From a virus, in the IMG/VR virus record IMGVR_UViG_3300037202_000162, positions 1 through 33,671 of that record: a stretch of DNA of 33,671 nucleotides. One strand, 5' to 3'. The notes under the pieces are model-generated. The model had not been told where the DNA came from. It worked only from the letters and a program-made list of their open reading frames with translations, and searched no databases. Shown here piece by piece: positions 23,461 through 32,048 of the stretch (its first letter is position 1; every line of letters starts with the position of its first letter). The position numbers and the translations under genes are program-made.

Positions 23461-24012
23461 CTACTGCGCCAGTTTGTAAGCGCGGGTGCCATCGGGGCGT
23501 TTGAAGGATTCGACGGTGAGGCCCATCTTCTTGCCCAGGCTGCCGGAGATGAAGCCGCGGACGCTGTGCGCCTGCCAGTCGGTAGCGGACATGATGTCGG
23601 CGAGCGTGGCGCCGTCGGGGCGCTTGAGCATGTCGAGGACGATTGCCTTCTTGCTGCCGTCGCGCACCGTGGGTGCCGCATCCTTGGCTGTGGCGCCCTT
23701 GGTCGCCTTGGCCTTCTTCGGCGCGACGGGGGCCGCCTGGGGCGCGGGCGCAGGCGTCAGGGCTTGGATGGCCTTCCAGATCCGGTTGACCGCCGTCTTG
23801 CGGTCCGTGAACTTCTTGACCGGCTTGATGCCGTCGAAGGGCACCACTCCGGCGAAGGCGTTCCAGACCTCGGGGAAGCGGTTGAGGGGCCACTCGGCGG
23901 AGAGCTTGGCGAACTCCTTCTCGGTAGCGAAACGGTCTTGGCCTTCGGGAACTTGCTCGGCGGCGGTGAAGGCTGTGATGTTGTTGTCGGTGGCAATTGC
24001 GAACGTGGTCAT
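23461..24012 (-). CDS. DUF3489 family protein
   Basis: 183 residues, start ATG at 24012 with GGAG (in AGGAGAAAACC) upstream. The open frame extends to 24294, but that part overlaps the neighbouring minus-strand gene. The C-terminal part (117-180) matches the DUF3489 pattern: GSKKAIVLDMLKRPDGATLA, then WQAHSVRGFISGSLGKK, then a closing YKL. This is a winged-helix-like domain. The middle (about 87-115) is Ala/Pro/Lys-rich. The N-terminal part is unknown. Genes of this family are common in phages and mobile elements of soil bacteria. A DNA-binding or regulatory role is inferred. Confidence 0.8.
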   Translation of the reverse strand: MTTFAIATDNNITAFTAAEQVPEGQDRFATEKEFAKLSAEWPLNRFPEVWNAFAGVVPFDGIKPVKKFTDRKTAVNRIWKAIQALTPAPAPQAAPVAPKKAKATKGATAKDAAPTVRDGSKKAIVLDMLKRPDGATLADIMSATDWQAHSVRGFISGSLGKKMGLTVESFKRPDGTRAYKLAQ

Positions 24013-24026
24013 GGTTTTCTCCTGAT

Positions 24027-24260
24027 TCAAAACTCGATCTCGTCGACGATCCGGCGCGCCTCGTCGGGGCTGATTTCCTGTGCGTGAGGCACCTCCGAGC
24101 GGAGGCGTGCGGCCGTCCGGATGCGGATCTCGCGGCCGGTGGCGAGGTTGGTGCCGTACCAGCCGCCGCGTGGGTGTTCGCGGGTGAGGCGGACTTTGGC
24201 CAGCGTGCCGCTGACCTTGACGATGTAGGTCGATCCGACCCTGATGTTTTGCTTTTGCAT
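24027..24260 (-). CDS. Small beta-rich protein of unknown function
   Basis: 77 residues, start at ATG 24260, only 2 bases after the stop of the gene before it. VGSTYIVKVSGTLAKVRLTR followed by GGWYGTNLATGREIRIRTAA looks like an SH3-like barrel of strands, with a short acidic helix at the end (SPDEARRIVDEIEF). Function unknown. The longer open frame starting at 24551 would overlap the neighbour and is not accepted. Confidence 0.6.
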   Translation of the reverse strand: MQKQNIRVGSTYIVKVSGTLAKVRLTREHPRGGWYGTNLATGREIRIRTAARLRSEVPHAQEISPDEARRIVDEIEF

Positions 24261-24262
24261 GG

Positions 24263-24517
24263 TTAGTAGTCCAGTCCTTTCTGGTCCACCGCACTTCGGT
24301 CGCCGAGACTGGCGAGGATGTAGGCGAGTTCCTCGGTGACGCGGCCCAGGTCGCCGGCGTACCCCCAGTTGGCGGGTTCCTGCGCCTGGTCCTTCTTGTG
24401 CTGCTCCAGGCGGCTGGCGATGCGGTTCAGTAGGTCCTGGCACTCGGCGTGGCGTTCCGCGTAGCAGGCGGCGGCGGTTTGCTTGGTGGTCTTGGCGGTG
24501 CGTGGCATCGAACACAT
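24263..24517 (-). CDS. Small helical protein of unknown function
   Basis: 84 residues from ATG 24517, or 81 from ATG 24508 (MPRTAK), the more likely start by sequence. It is helical: CYAERHAECQDLLNRIASRL, and GYAGDLGRVTEELAYILASL. No ribosome binding site is strong. First gene of the three-gene minus-strand cluster. No family recognised with certainty. Confidence 0.6.
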   Translation of the reverse strand: MCSMPRTAKTTKQTAAACYAERHAECQDLLNRIASRLEQHKKDQAQEPANWGYAGDLGRVTEELAYILASLGDRSAVDQKGLDY

Positions 24518-24619
24518 ACATCACTTCGGTGGCGGCGGAAAGCAAGGCCATAGTTCGACTTTTCGGAAGAAAGATTCAATGGCGGCGGTTATGGGATTAA
24601 CTGACCGCCCGGTGTCCCA

Positions 24620-25174
24620 ATGACTGGAATTTCTCAACGGGCGTATGCACGGTTGCGCGGTGTTGCCCTCAGCGCGGTGCAGAAGGCCATCAAGACGAAG
24701 CGGATCACGCCGAACGCGGACGGGACCCTCGATCCGGAGCGGGCGAACCAGGAATGGGAAAGGAACACGTTCGCCGGCAAGACGCTGCATCAGGCAACCA
24801 GGCCGCCAGTGGTGCCGATCAGTGCGCCTGCGCCGCCGCGAGTCGGTTCAGGCATGCCGGGTCAGCCTGACGTGTCGAGCGATCCGGTCGCCGCCTATCT
24901 GCGGGCCCGCGCCGTGAGCGAGACGTTTAAGGCGAAGACGGCGCAGTTGGAGTATGAGGAGCGAGCCGGGAAACTGATCCAGGCGACCAAGGCCGGTGAA
25001 TATGCCGCGCACTGGTCGGCGATCGTCGGTGATGCGCTGTCAGCATACCCGGATCGTGTGGCGCCGCTGGTTGCAGCCGCGAAAACGGAAGCGGAGATTC
25101 ACCGGATACTCACAGGCGAAACGAATGCGCTGCGCCGCAAGATGGCGAAAGCGATCTCGGACGCTGGTTACTGA
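24620..25174 (+). CDS. Terminase small subunit (Nu1-like)
   Basis: 184 residues from ATG 24620. The N-terminal SQRAYARLRGVALSAVQKAI is a helix-turn-helix as in Nu1-type small terminase proteins, which bind the packaging site. The C-terminal 90 residues are helical (AQLEYEERAGKLIQATKAGE) and would form the oligomer. The ATG overlaps the stop of a 14-codon mini-frame (24579-24623) that has GGAAGAAAG before its own ATG, suggesting translational coupling. The stop overlaps the large terminase start (TGATG). It is the first gene of the late operon. Confidence 0.8.
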   Translation: MTGISQRAYARLRGVALSAVQKAIKTKRITPNADGTLDPERANQEWERNTFAGKTLHQATRPPVVPISAPAPPRVGSGMPGQPDVSSDPVAAYLRARAVSETFKAKTAQLEYEERAGKLIQATKAGEYAAHWSAIVGDALSAYPDRVAPLVAAAKTEAEIHRILTGETNALRRKMAKAISDAGY

Positions 25175-27111
25175 TGGAAACACCATTCTCGATGTACCAG
25201 GTTGGAGCGGAGGCATTGCTGCCACCACGGGATATCTCCGTGTCGCAGTGGGCCGATGAGAATGTGGTGCTTACCGGATCCGGCTCGGCGGAACGGGGCC
25301 AATGGCACACGCGACCGTACCAGCGGGAGCCGATGGACGTCCTCGGCCCGAGTCATCCGTGCAAGCAGGTGGTGTTGATGTCCGCGGCACAGATGCTCAA
25401 GACCTCGATAATGGTCAACTTTCTGGGATACATCGCGGACGTAGATCCAGGCCCGACGCTGGCCGTGGAACCGCGCTCGGAAGATGCCAAGGCGCTTTCC
25501 AAGGATCGCGTCGCGCCGTTGTTCCGGCACTCGCCCGCACTCCGCGGGAAGCTCGCCGCGGTGAAGTCACGCGATTCCAACAACACGGCGATGCACAAGG
25601 TGTTCGCCAACGGCTCCGGCCACATCACCTTCACGGGCGCCATCTCGCCGTCTGGCCTGGCCATGCGTCCGATCCGGTACCTGTTGCTGGACGAGATTGA
25701 CAGGTATCCCACCAGCGCCGGATCGGAGGGCGACCCCGTGTCGCTGGCGATGCAGCGGACCGGTGAGTTCGAGCACAACAAGAAGGTGATCATGTGCTCG
25801 ACTCCGACCGTCGACGGGGAGAGCCGGATCCAGGCTGCATGGAACACGAGCGACCAGCGGGAGTACTTCGTGCCGTGCCCGAAGTGCAACCACTTCCAGA
25901 TTCTGGTGTTCAGCGACGGCACCGACGGCGGGCTGGTGTGGCCGGAAGGCGAACCGGAGAAGGCCGCCTACTGCTGCGAGGAGTGCAAGGAACTCATCCC
26001 GCACAACCAGAAGTCGTGGATGGTGGAGCGCGGCGAGTACCGTCCGCAGAATCCTGGCTCGCCGATTCCGGGATTCCGGGTGTCGCAATTGATCTCGCCG
26101 AAGCGGTCCTGGGGAACGATCGCCGCGGAGTTCCTGGTCGCCAACGAGTCGAGAGAGACGCTCAAGGCGTTCCTGAACACGGTACTGGCGGAACTCTGGA
26201 CGGAACGCGGGTCGGCGCCCGACTGGGAAAAGCTCTATCTGCGGCGCGAGGATTTCGAGCTCGGGATCGTGCCGGCGAAGGGATCGCTGCTTGTGGCTGG
26301 CGTCGACGTGCAGGACGACCGCCTCGAAGTGGAGATCAAGGCATACGGGCGGGGCAAGGAGTCCTGGTCGGTGGATTACCGGGTGATCCAAGTGCCCGAC
26401 CAGGCGGGGCAACCGCTCAAAACGTCCTCGCCGGAAGTCTGGCGGGAGTTGGAAGCGTTGCTAGCGGTGGACTGGCCGCGCGAGTCGGGTGGCACCATGC
26501 CCATCATGGCCATGACGATCGACTCGGGCTTCCGGCCGCAGATGGTGTACGAGTTTGCCGCGCGCCACCCGCAACCGGCGCACGGGCCGGCAGGCGACGC
26601 GATCGCTGCGCCGCGCACCGTGGTGGCCACCAAGGGCAAGCCTGACTTTCTGAAACTGATCGTGTCGGTGTCGCCTACCGACGCTTCGCGCAAACGGCAG
26701 AACGTGCGGATCTGGCACATTGGCACGCACTGGGCGAAACAGGAGTTCTACGACTGGCTCCGGATCGTGCTGCCCGATGATGGCACCTACCCGCCCGGCT
26801 ACCAGCACTACGCCTACAAGGATCAGGACTTCTATCGCGGGCTCTGCTCCGAGTCGCGGATCATCCGGGCGAGTGGCAACGTGGAGTGGGTACCGGATAA
26901 GTCGGTCAGGAACGAACCACTCGACCTCGCGGTGCTCTGCCGCGCGGCTGCGGCGGTTTGTGGAATCGATCGCTTCACTGATGATGACTGGGCGGAACTC
27001 GAGGGGATCGCTCCGGCCACCGCACCGAAGACCCCGACCAATGACGGGTATTGGGGTGGCCGCGGTGACTTTTGGGGACCGCGTAGCGGTGGCGGGAACT
27101 GGTTCAAATGA
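25174..27111 (+). CDS. Terminase large subunit (GpA family)
   Basis: 645 residues. The ATPase part has a deviant Walker A region MSAAQMLKTS (69-78) and Walker B LLLDEIDRY (170-178). Two cysteine pairs, CPKC and CEEC, follow at about 233-270, as in lambda gpA-type terminases. A nuclease part begins near AGVDVQDDRLEVEI (about 374-387) with the conserved aspartates. It would translocate DNA into the capsid and cut concatemers. Size and order match GpA. Confidence 0.93.
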   Translation: METPFSMYQVGAEALLPPRDISVSQWADENVVLTGSGSAERGQWHTRPYQREPMDVLGPSHPCKQVVLMSAAQMLKTSIMVNFLGYIADVDPGPTLAVEPRSEDAKALSKDRVAPLFRHSPALRGKLAAVKSRDSNNTAMHKVFANGSGHITFTGAISPSGLAMRPIRYLLLDEIDRYPTSAGSEGDPVSLAMQRTGEFEHNKKVIMCSTPTVDGESRIQAAWNTSDQREYFVPCPKCNHFQILVFSDGTDGGLVWPEGEPEKAAYCCEECKELIPHNQKSWMVERGEYRPQNPGSPIPGFRVSQLISPKRSWGTIAAEFLVANESRETLKAFLNTVLAELWTERGSAPDWEKLYLRREDFELGIVPAKGSLLVAGVDVQDDRLEVEIKAYGRGKESWSVDYRVIQVPDQAGQPLKTSSPEVWRELEALLAVDWPRESGGTMPIMAMTIDSGFRPQMVYEFAARHPQPAHGPAGDAIAAPRTVVATKGKPDFLKLIVSVSPTDASRKRQNVRIWHIGTHWAKQEFYDWLRIVLPDDGTYPPGYQHYAYKDQDFYRGLCSESRIIRASGNVEWVPDKSVRNEPLDLAVLCRAAAAVCGIDRFTDDDWAELEGIAPATAPKTPTNDGYWGGRGDFWGPRSGGGNWFK

Positions 27112-27320
27112 TCCAACTGACTGAACTGCAAACCATGCGCGACGCGCTGCAGCGCGCAATCTTCAGCGGTACGCGCCGTGTACAGTTCACCGACCGCGCG
27201 GTTGAGTACAACAGCGTCGACGACATGCGGAAGGCGCTCGCCGACATCGACAAAGCGATCGCCACCGCTTCGGGCTCGACGCCGTCCTCTTTCAGCCTCG
27301 CCATGCATAGCAGAGACTAG
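27108..27320 (+). CDS. gpW-like head-tail joining protein
   Basis: 70 residues from ATG 27108, overlapping the terminase stop by 4 bases. LQTMRDALQRAIFSGTRRVQ, then FTDRAVEYNSVDDMRKALAD, matches the helix-strand-strand-helix plan of lambda gpW. gpW seals the capsid before tail joining. Its position between terminase and portal is the same as in lambda. The portal ATG follows at once. Confidence 0.8.
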   Translation: MIQLTELQTMRDALQRAIFSGTRRVQFTDRAVEYNSVDDMRKALADIDKAIATASGSTPSSFSLAMHSRD

Positions 27321-28883
27321 ATGAACGCCCTCGACAAAGTGATCGGCTACTTCTCGCCCGAGCGGGCATTTCGGCGCGCGCGGTTTCGTGCGGCAACTGA
27401 GACGTTCGCTTACGACGGCGCGAAGTCCGGGCGCCGCACGGACGGATGGGTAGCTGCCGGCGGCGACGCGAACACTGAGATCGGCGCCTCCCTGATCAAC
27501 CTGCGCAACCGCTCGCGCGACCTGCTGCGCAACAATCCGTACGCCAGCAAAGCCATCGCCGAACTGGTCGGGAACACGGTGGGAACCGGGATCGTTCCCC
27601 AGGCGAAGACGGGGACGCCGGCGCTCGACAAGATCATCGACGCCGAGTGGCTGTACTTCGCTGAGAACTGCGACCCGGGCGGGCAGTTGGACTTCTACGG
27701 GATGCAGGCGCTCATCGTGCGGACGACCGCCGAGAGCGGTGATGGCATCGTCCGGTTCCGGCCGCGGTTGCCGCAGGATAATTTCCGCGTGCCACTCCAG
27801 TTGCAGGTGCTGGAGGGGGACTTCCTGGACATCTCCAGGACGATGGGCATCGCTACCGGGCACATCGTGCAGGGCGTTCAATTCAACCTCTTCGGGCAAC
27901 GCGAGTCGTACTGGCTTTACAACTACCACCCGGGCGGCGTCTTCATGCTGAATCCGCGCGGCGGGATTCTGAGCCAGCCTGTGCCGGCGTCCCAAGTAAT
28001 GCACACCTACTGCATCCTGCGGCCCGGCCAGGTGCGCGGAGTGCCGTGGCTCGCGCCCGTCATGCTGGCGATGCGCGATCTCGATGACTACCGCGACGCG
28101 GAGCGCATGCGGAAGAAGACGGAGGCGTGCCTGGCGGGGATAGTCACGCGCCCGGAGGGTTCGGGCGGCCTGCCGCTCGGCGCGAAGTCCACCGATCCGA
28201 AAACCGGGAACACCTTGGAGCGGATGTATCCCGGCATGATCGAGTATTTGAAGCCGGGCGAGGACATCAAGTTCAACGCGCCGTCGCCGGCGGGCGGGTA
28301 CCGCGACTACCTGATGACCGAACTCCAGGGAATCGGCGCAGGCATCGACGTTCCCTACGAGCTGCTGTCCGGCGATTTGTCGAACGTCAACTACTCCTCG
28401 TACCGCGCGGGCATGCTGGGGTTCCGCAACGCCATCGAGGCATTCCGGTGGCTGACGCTGATCCCGATGTACTGCCGCCCGACGTGGCGAAGGTTCATTG
28501 ACACCCTGGTGTTCATCGGAAAGATCCCCGAGGCGAACTACGGCGTGCAATGGACGGCTCCCAAGTTCGAATCCGTGGATCCGCTGAAGGATGCCATGGC
28601 CGAGTTGAAGCGCATCCGCACCGGCACGTTGACCCTGTCGGAGGCCATCGCCCAGAACGGCTACGACCCCGAGAAGCAGTTGCAGGAGATCAAACGGATG
28701 AACGATCTGCTTGACGAGTTGCAGATCATCCTGGACTGCGATCCACGCAAAGTGAACGACAAGGGCGTCGAGCAGCAGACCGTCGGCGGTGAGACAACGC
28801 CCGCGCCAACCGCGAAGCAGACCGGCACGGTGAAGCATTCCGCCCGGCAGTGGGATTCGCCCACGCGTACCTACGCTTCATAA
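27321..28883 (+). CDS. Portal protein (lambda gpB family)
   Basis: 520 residues from ATG 27321, starting at the base after the previous stop. The N-terminal part has INLRNRSRDLLRNNPYASKA and ELVGNTVGTGIVPQ, typical of lambda-type portals. Later segments include SGDGIVRFRPRL and LSGDLSNVNYSSYRAGMLGF, also characteristic. It forms the ring at one capsid vertex through which DNA enters and leaves. The C-terminal 40 residues are rich in Thr, Pro and Lys. The length is close to the lambda family. Confidence 0.92.
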   Translation: MNALDKVIGYFSPERAFRRARFRAATETFAYDGAKSGRRTDGWVAAGGDANTEIGASLINLRNRSRDLLRNNPYASKAIAELVGNTVGTGIVPQAKTGTPALDKIIDAEWLYFAENCDPGGQLDFYGMQALIVRTTAESGDGIVRFRPRLPQDNFRVPLQLQVLEGDFLDISRTMGIATGHIVQGVQFNLFGQRESYWLYNYHPGGVFMLNPRGGILSQPVPASQVMHTYCILRPGQVRGVPWLAPVMLAMRDLDDYRDAERMRKKTEACLAGIVTRPEGSGGLPLGAKSTDPKTGNTLERMYPGMIEYLKPGEDIKFNAPSPAGGYRDYLMTELQGIGAGIDVPYELLSGDLSNVNYSSYRAGMLGFRNAIEAFRWLTLIPMYCRPTWRRFIDTLVFIGKIPEANYGVQWTAPKFESVDPLKDAMAELKRIRTGTLTLSEAIAQNGYDPEKQLQEIKRMNDLLDELQIILDCDPRKVNDKGVEQQTVGGETTPAPTAKQTGTVKHSARQWDSPTRTYAS

Positions 28884-28909
28884 ATCAACAGCTACAGGAA
28901 GGAGTCCTT

Positions 28910-30985
28910 ATGCCCGAAGAAATCACTGGGACAGCGCCGGAGACTGCGCCGACGGAGGCCATCGCTGCTGCGGCGGCGGCGCCCGAGCCTCAACAGGAAA
29001 GCACGGAGTTCCAGGTCGAGCGCTTTACCGTGGAGGCCACCTTCGCTCCGCCGTCGGCTAACGATGACGCCCGCACCATCGACGCAGTCTGGTACACAGG
29101 CGCCAAGGTGCCCCGGTTCGATTGGCGCACTGGCGAGGAATACGACCTCATCCTCGACATGAAAGGCTGTCGTATGGACCGCCTCAACAACGGCGGTCCT
29201 GTGCTGGACTCGCACAGCGCGTACGGGGTGGAGAGTCAACTCGGCGTGGTGCGCAAGGCATGGGCGAAGAAATCCACCGGTCTGGCCACCATCCAGTTCA
29301 GCAAACGCGATGCCGTGACGTCGATTTGGAACGACGTCAAGGGTGGCATCATTCAGAACCTCAGCCCCGGCATGTGGATCTACAAGAAGGTCGACACCAC
29401 GCCGAAGGGCCAGGAACGCAGGGAATTCACGGCGACGGATTGGGAGCCGTTCGAGATTTCCCTCGTGTCAGTGGCCGCCGACGCGGCAACGAATTTCATG
29501 TCGGCGGCGGGACCGCCACCGGCGCCACCGAGTGTAGTTGAAACGCAACGGGCATCTGCCCACACAAAGGAGACACCTGACATGGAAACGACCACGCAGG
29601 ACCCGGGCGTAGAGGCCCGTCAGAACGAAGTAGCACTCGCCGCCGCGCGCGACGAGGCGGTGAAGGCGGAGCGGTTGCGCGCGAGCACCATTCGCGCGAT
29701 CGCGACCGGCCCATTCAAAGTGGAGGAGAGCTTCCTCGCCGCGCTGATTGACGAGGGCGTGTCCATCGACACCGCTCGTGAGCGCATCATGACGAAGCTC
29801 GATGCCGAGTACCGGAAGAATCCTACCGTGCCGATTAACCCGCCCGCCACGTTCGGCGGCAAGGACGAGGTGGACAAGCGGCGCGAAGGGATGGAGGCTG
29901 CGTTGCTCCTGAGGGGCAACCCTCGGGCGTCTCGCGAGATGGTCGAAAAGGGCCGCGAGTTTGCCGGGCTCACCCTGGTGGACATGGCGCGCGAATGCCT
30001 GAATGCCGCCGGCGTGAAAACGCGCGGCATGGACCGGCACGAGATCGCTCGTGTGGCGCTCCAGGGCCGGCATGGCGCGTCCGAGTACTTCGGCGGAGCC
30101 ATGACCACCAGCGACTTCCCCAACATCCTGGCGAACGTCGCCAACAAGACCCTGCGCCAGGCATATGAGGCTGCGCCCCGCACCTTCGTGCCCTTCTGCC
30201 GGCAGGTCACGGCCGCCGACTTCAAGCCGGTGAATCGCATTCAGTTGAGCGACATCGCCGCCTTGCAGAAGACCAATGAAAACGGGGAGTTCGTTCGCAT
30301 CTATCTGGGCGATTCGAAGGAATCCTACGCGCTCACGACCTGGGGCGGTATCGTGCCGATCACACGCAAGGTGGTCCTCAACGACGACCTCCAGGCGTTG
30401 ACCCGGATTCCCGCCGGTTTGGGCATCGCGGCCGCCACGCTCGAGAGCGACACCGTGTGGGCTGTGATCACGGCGAACGCGAACATGGCCGATGGACTGC
30501 CGCTGTTCCACGCCACGCACAAGAATCTGACGGCCACCAATGGCCTCGCGGCGGTGGCCAACATCACGGCGGCCCGCAAGGCGATGCGCAAGCAGACTGC
30601 GCCCAAAGGCACGATCCTGAACCTGATTCCCAAGTACCTGATCATCCCGGCGGCGCTCGAAGGCATTGCGGTCCAGATCACGAATCCCATCAATCTGGCG
30701 GCCACCGCATCCTCCGCCGACGTGCCCGCGTTCGTGCGTGCCATGGTGCCCATCGTGGAGCCACGCTTGGACGCGGTAGCCACGTACGGCGACACCAACT
30801 GGTACACGGCGGCCGACCCGAGCTCGATCGACACGATTGAGTACTGCTATCTCGAAGGGCAGCAGGGTGTCTACATCGAGACCCGACAGGGCTTCGAGGT
30901 GGACGGTGTCGAGATCAAGGCTCGCCTGGATTTTGCTGCCGCGGCGATCGACTTCCGCGGCTTGCAGAAGAACACCGCGGCGTAG
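28910..30985 (+). CDS. Prohead protease / scaffold / major capsid fusion protein
   Basis: 691 residues from ATG 28910 with AAGGAG upstream. After a low-complexity Ala/Glu/Pro N-terminus, residues about 35-200 resemble prohead proteases: GGPVLDSHSAYG (H102) and WEPFEISLVSVAAD (S184) are the likely catalytic histidine and serine. Residues about 225-330 form a charged helical scaffold-like part. Residues about 390-691 are a gpT-like major capsid protein (TTSDFPNILANVANKTLRQA; WGGIVPITRKVVLNDDLQAL). Fusions of this kind are known in other phages. After assembly the protease would cut itself and the scaffold away. An internal start at 29582 could make the scaffold-capsid part alone. Confidence 0.9.
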   Translation: MPEEITGTAPETAPTEAIAAAAAAPEPQQESTEFQVERFTVEATFAPPSANDDARTIDAVWYTGAKVPRFDWRTGEEYDLILDMKGCRMDRLNNGGPVLDSHSAYGVESQLGVVRKAWAKKSTGLATIQFSKRDAVTSIWNDVKGGIIQNLSPGMWIYKKVDTTPKGQERREFTATDWEPFEISLVSVAADAATNFMSAAGPPPAPPSVVETQRASAHTKETPDMETTTQDPGVEARQNEVALAAARDEAVKAERLRASTIRAIATGPFKVEESFLAALIDEGVSIDTARERIMTKLDAEYRKNPTVPINPPATFGGKDEVDKRREGMEAALLLRGNPRASREMVEKGREFAGLTLVDMARECLNAAGVKTRGMDRHEIARVALQGRHGASEYFGGAMTTSDFPNILANVANKTLRQAYEAAPRTFVPFCRQVTAADFKPVNRIQLSDIAALQKTNENGEFVRIYLGDSKESYALTTWGGIVPITRKVVLNDDLQALTRIPAGLGIAAATLESDTVWAVITANANMADGLPLFHATHKNLTATNGLAAVANITAARKAMRKQTAPKGTILNLIPKYLIIPAALEGIAVQITNPINLAATASSADVPAFVRAMVPIVEPRLDAVATYGDTNWYTAADPSSIDTIEYCYLEGQQGVYIETRQGFEVDGVEIKARLDFAAAAIDFRGLQKNTAA
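29568..29584 (+). promoter_or_regulatory. Internal ribosome binding site and in-frame ATG
   Basis: AGGAG at 29568-29572 stands 9 bases before ATG 29582-29584, in frame with the fusion gene and at the junction after the protease domain (M225). Initiation here would give a 467-residue scaffold-capsid protein, as gpC/Nu3 do in lambda. Confidence 0.55.
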
Positions 30986-31024
30986 GGCGGTTGAGTCAAC
31001 AATCAACGAAAAGGAGAAAACATC

Positions 31025-31738
31025 ATGATCAATTTCGTAAAAAGCGGTGACAATCTCACCCTTGTGGCGCCCTACGACGTGCTCTCCGGGGGCGGCTTGA
31101 AGGTGGGCAACGTCTTCGGTGTGGCCTCCTTCGACGCACTCTCGGGCAACAACGTCGAGTGCGAAGTCGAGGGTGTCTACGACCTCGCGAAGGACGCCAG
31201 CGTCTTTGCGCAGGGCGATTTGGCCTACTGGGACGACACGGCGAAGAAGGTGACGTCCACGGTCGGCAGCAACCTGCTTATCGGAGCGGTCGAGGTGGCT
31301 GCCGCGACGGGCGTCGCCGTTGTACGGGTGACCCTGTTTAGCGTGCCCGGCTTCTCGGGGCAGGCGCACGGCCTCAAGGTGGCGTATGCCAAGTACGACT
31401 TCAGCGTGGATGGTGGCGCCTCCTGCACGCCGACTGTCAGCGACACCATCCCGATCAACGCTGTCGTGTTCGGGGGCGGCGTGGTCTCGACTACCGCTGT
31501 CGCGGCGGCCGGAGCGGCCACGGTCTCGATCGGAACCGTTGCCGGTTCCGGTGCCGCCAGTATCTTGGCTGCCACTGCCAAGGCGTCGCTCGGGACGAAC
31601 GCACTGGTCGTACCCACTGCCGTTGCGACGCCGTTCAAAATGTCCGCAGCCGGCAAGATCAACGTCACGATCGCCACCGGCCCGCTGACTGCGGGCGTGA
31701 TCGAGGTCTGGGCGATGTACGCCACCGCCGCGGCCTAA
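31025..31738 (+). CDS. DUF2190-type capsid decoration protein
   Basis: 237 residues from ATG 31025 with AAGGAG upstream. Residues 1-105 match the DUF2190 pattern: MINFVKSGDNLTLVAPYDVL, VEGVYDLAKDASVFAQGDLA and YWDDTAKKVT. Such proteins coat the capsid and stiffen it. Residues about 115-237 are a second beta-rich part with many Ala, Val and Thr. It may be an extra decoration domain on the capsid surface. Position just after the capsid gene supports the role. Confidence 0.8.
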   Translation: MINFVKSGDNLTLVAPYDVLSGGGLKVGNVFGVASFDALSGNNVECEVEGVYDLAKDASVFAQGDLAYWDDTAKKVTSTVGSNLLIGAVEVAAATGVAVVRVTLFSVPGFSGQAHGLKVAYAKYDFSVDGGASCTPTVSDTIPINAVVFGGGVVSTTAVAAAGAATVSIGTVAGSGAASILAATAKASLGTNALVVPTAVATPFKMSAAGKINVTIATGPLTAGVIEVWAMYATAAA

Positions 31739-31742
31739 TCCC

Positions 31743-32048
31743 ATGGCAGCGTGGTCACAACAGTCCGGCTTGGCGACCGCGGCTATCCTGGCCGCGTTCG
31801 GCCAACCGGTCTCTTACCAGCAGGGCACGGGTGATCCGTTCACGGTCATCGGCATCCTGGACAAGAGGACAGACGAGCAACGCCATCCCGACACGGTGTA
31901 CGCGCGGCTGTTCGTGGGGCTGTCCAGCTTTTCGACGCCGCCTGGTCAGGGTGACGAGGTCACCGTCGACGGCGCGGTCTACACCGTTTTCGAAGTACTG
32001 AACGATCCCGCCGGCGGTTGCTGGCTTTCCATTCGCGAGAAGACCTGA
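31743..32048 (+). CDS. Head completion protein (gpFII-like)
   Basis: 101 residues from ATG 31743. The pattern GLATAAILAAFGQPVSYQQG, then PFTVIGILDKRTDEQ, then GDEVTVDGAVYTVFEVLND resembles the lambda gpFII head-tail joining family. It would bind the capsid portal end after packaging and hold the tail. The stop overlaps the next start (TGATG). The assignment rests on pattern and on gene order. Confidence 0.65.
   Translation: MAAWSQQSGLATAAILAAFGQPVSYQQGTGDPFTVIGILDKRTDEQRHPDTVYARLFVGLSSFSTPPGQGDEVTVDGAVYTVFEVLNDPAGGCWLSIREKT

Noticed and set aside
26832-28838. 668-codon minus-strand open frame opposite the portal gene
   Set aside because: Antisense of terminase and portal genes that are clear from motifs and gene order; Arg/His-rich random-looking sequence.
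29468-31744. 758-codon minus-strand open frame opposite the capsid genes
   Set aside because: It is antisense to well-supported capsid and decoration genes, its composition is typical of antisense frames in GC-rich DNA, and no family pattern is visible.
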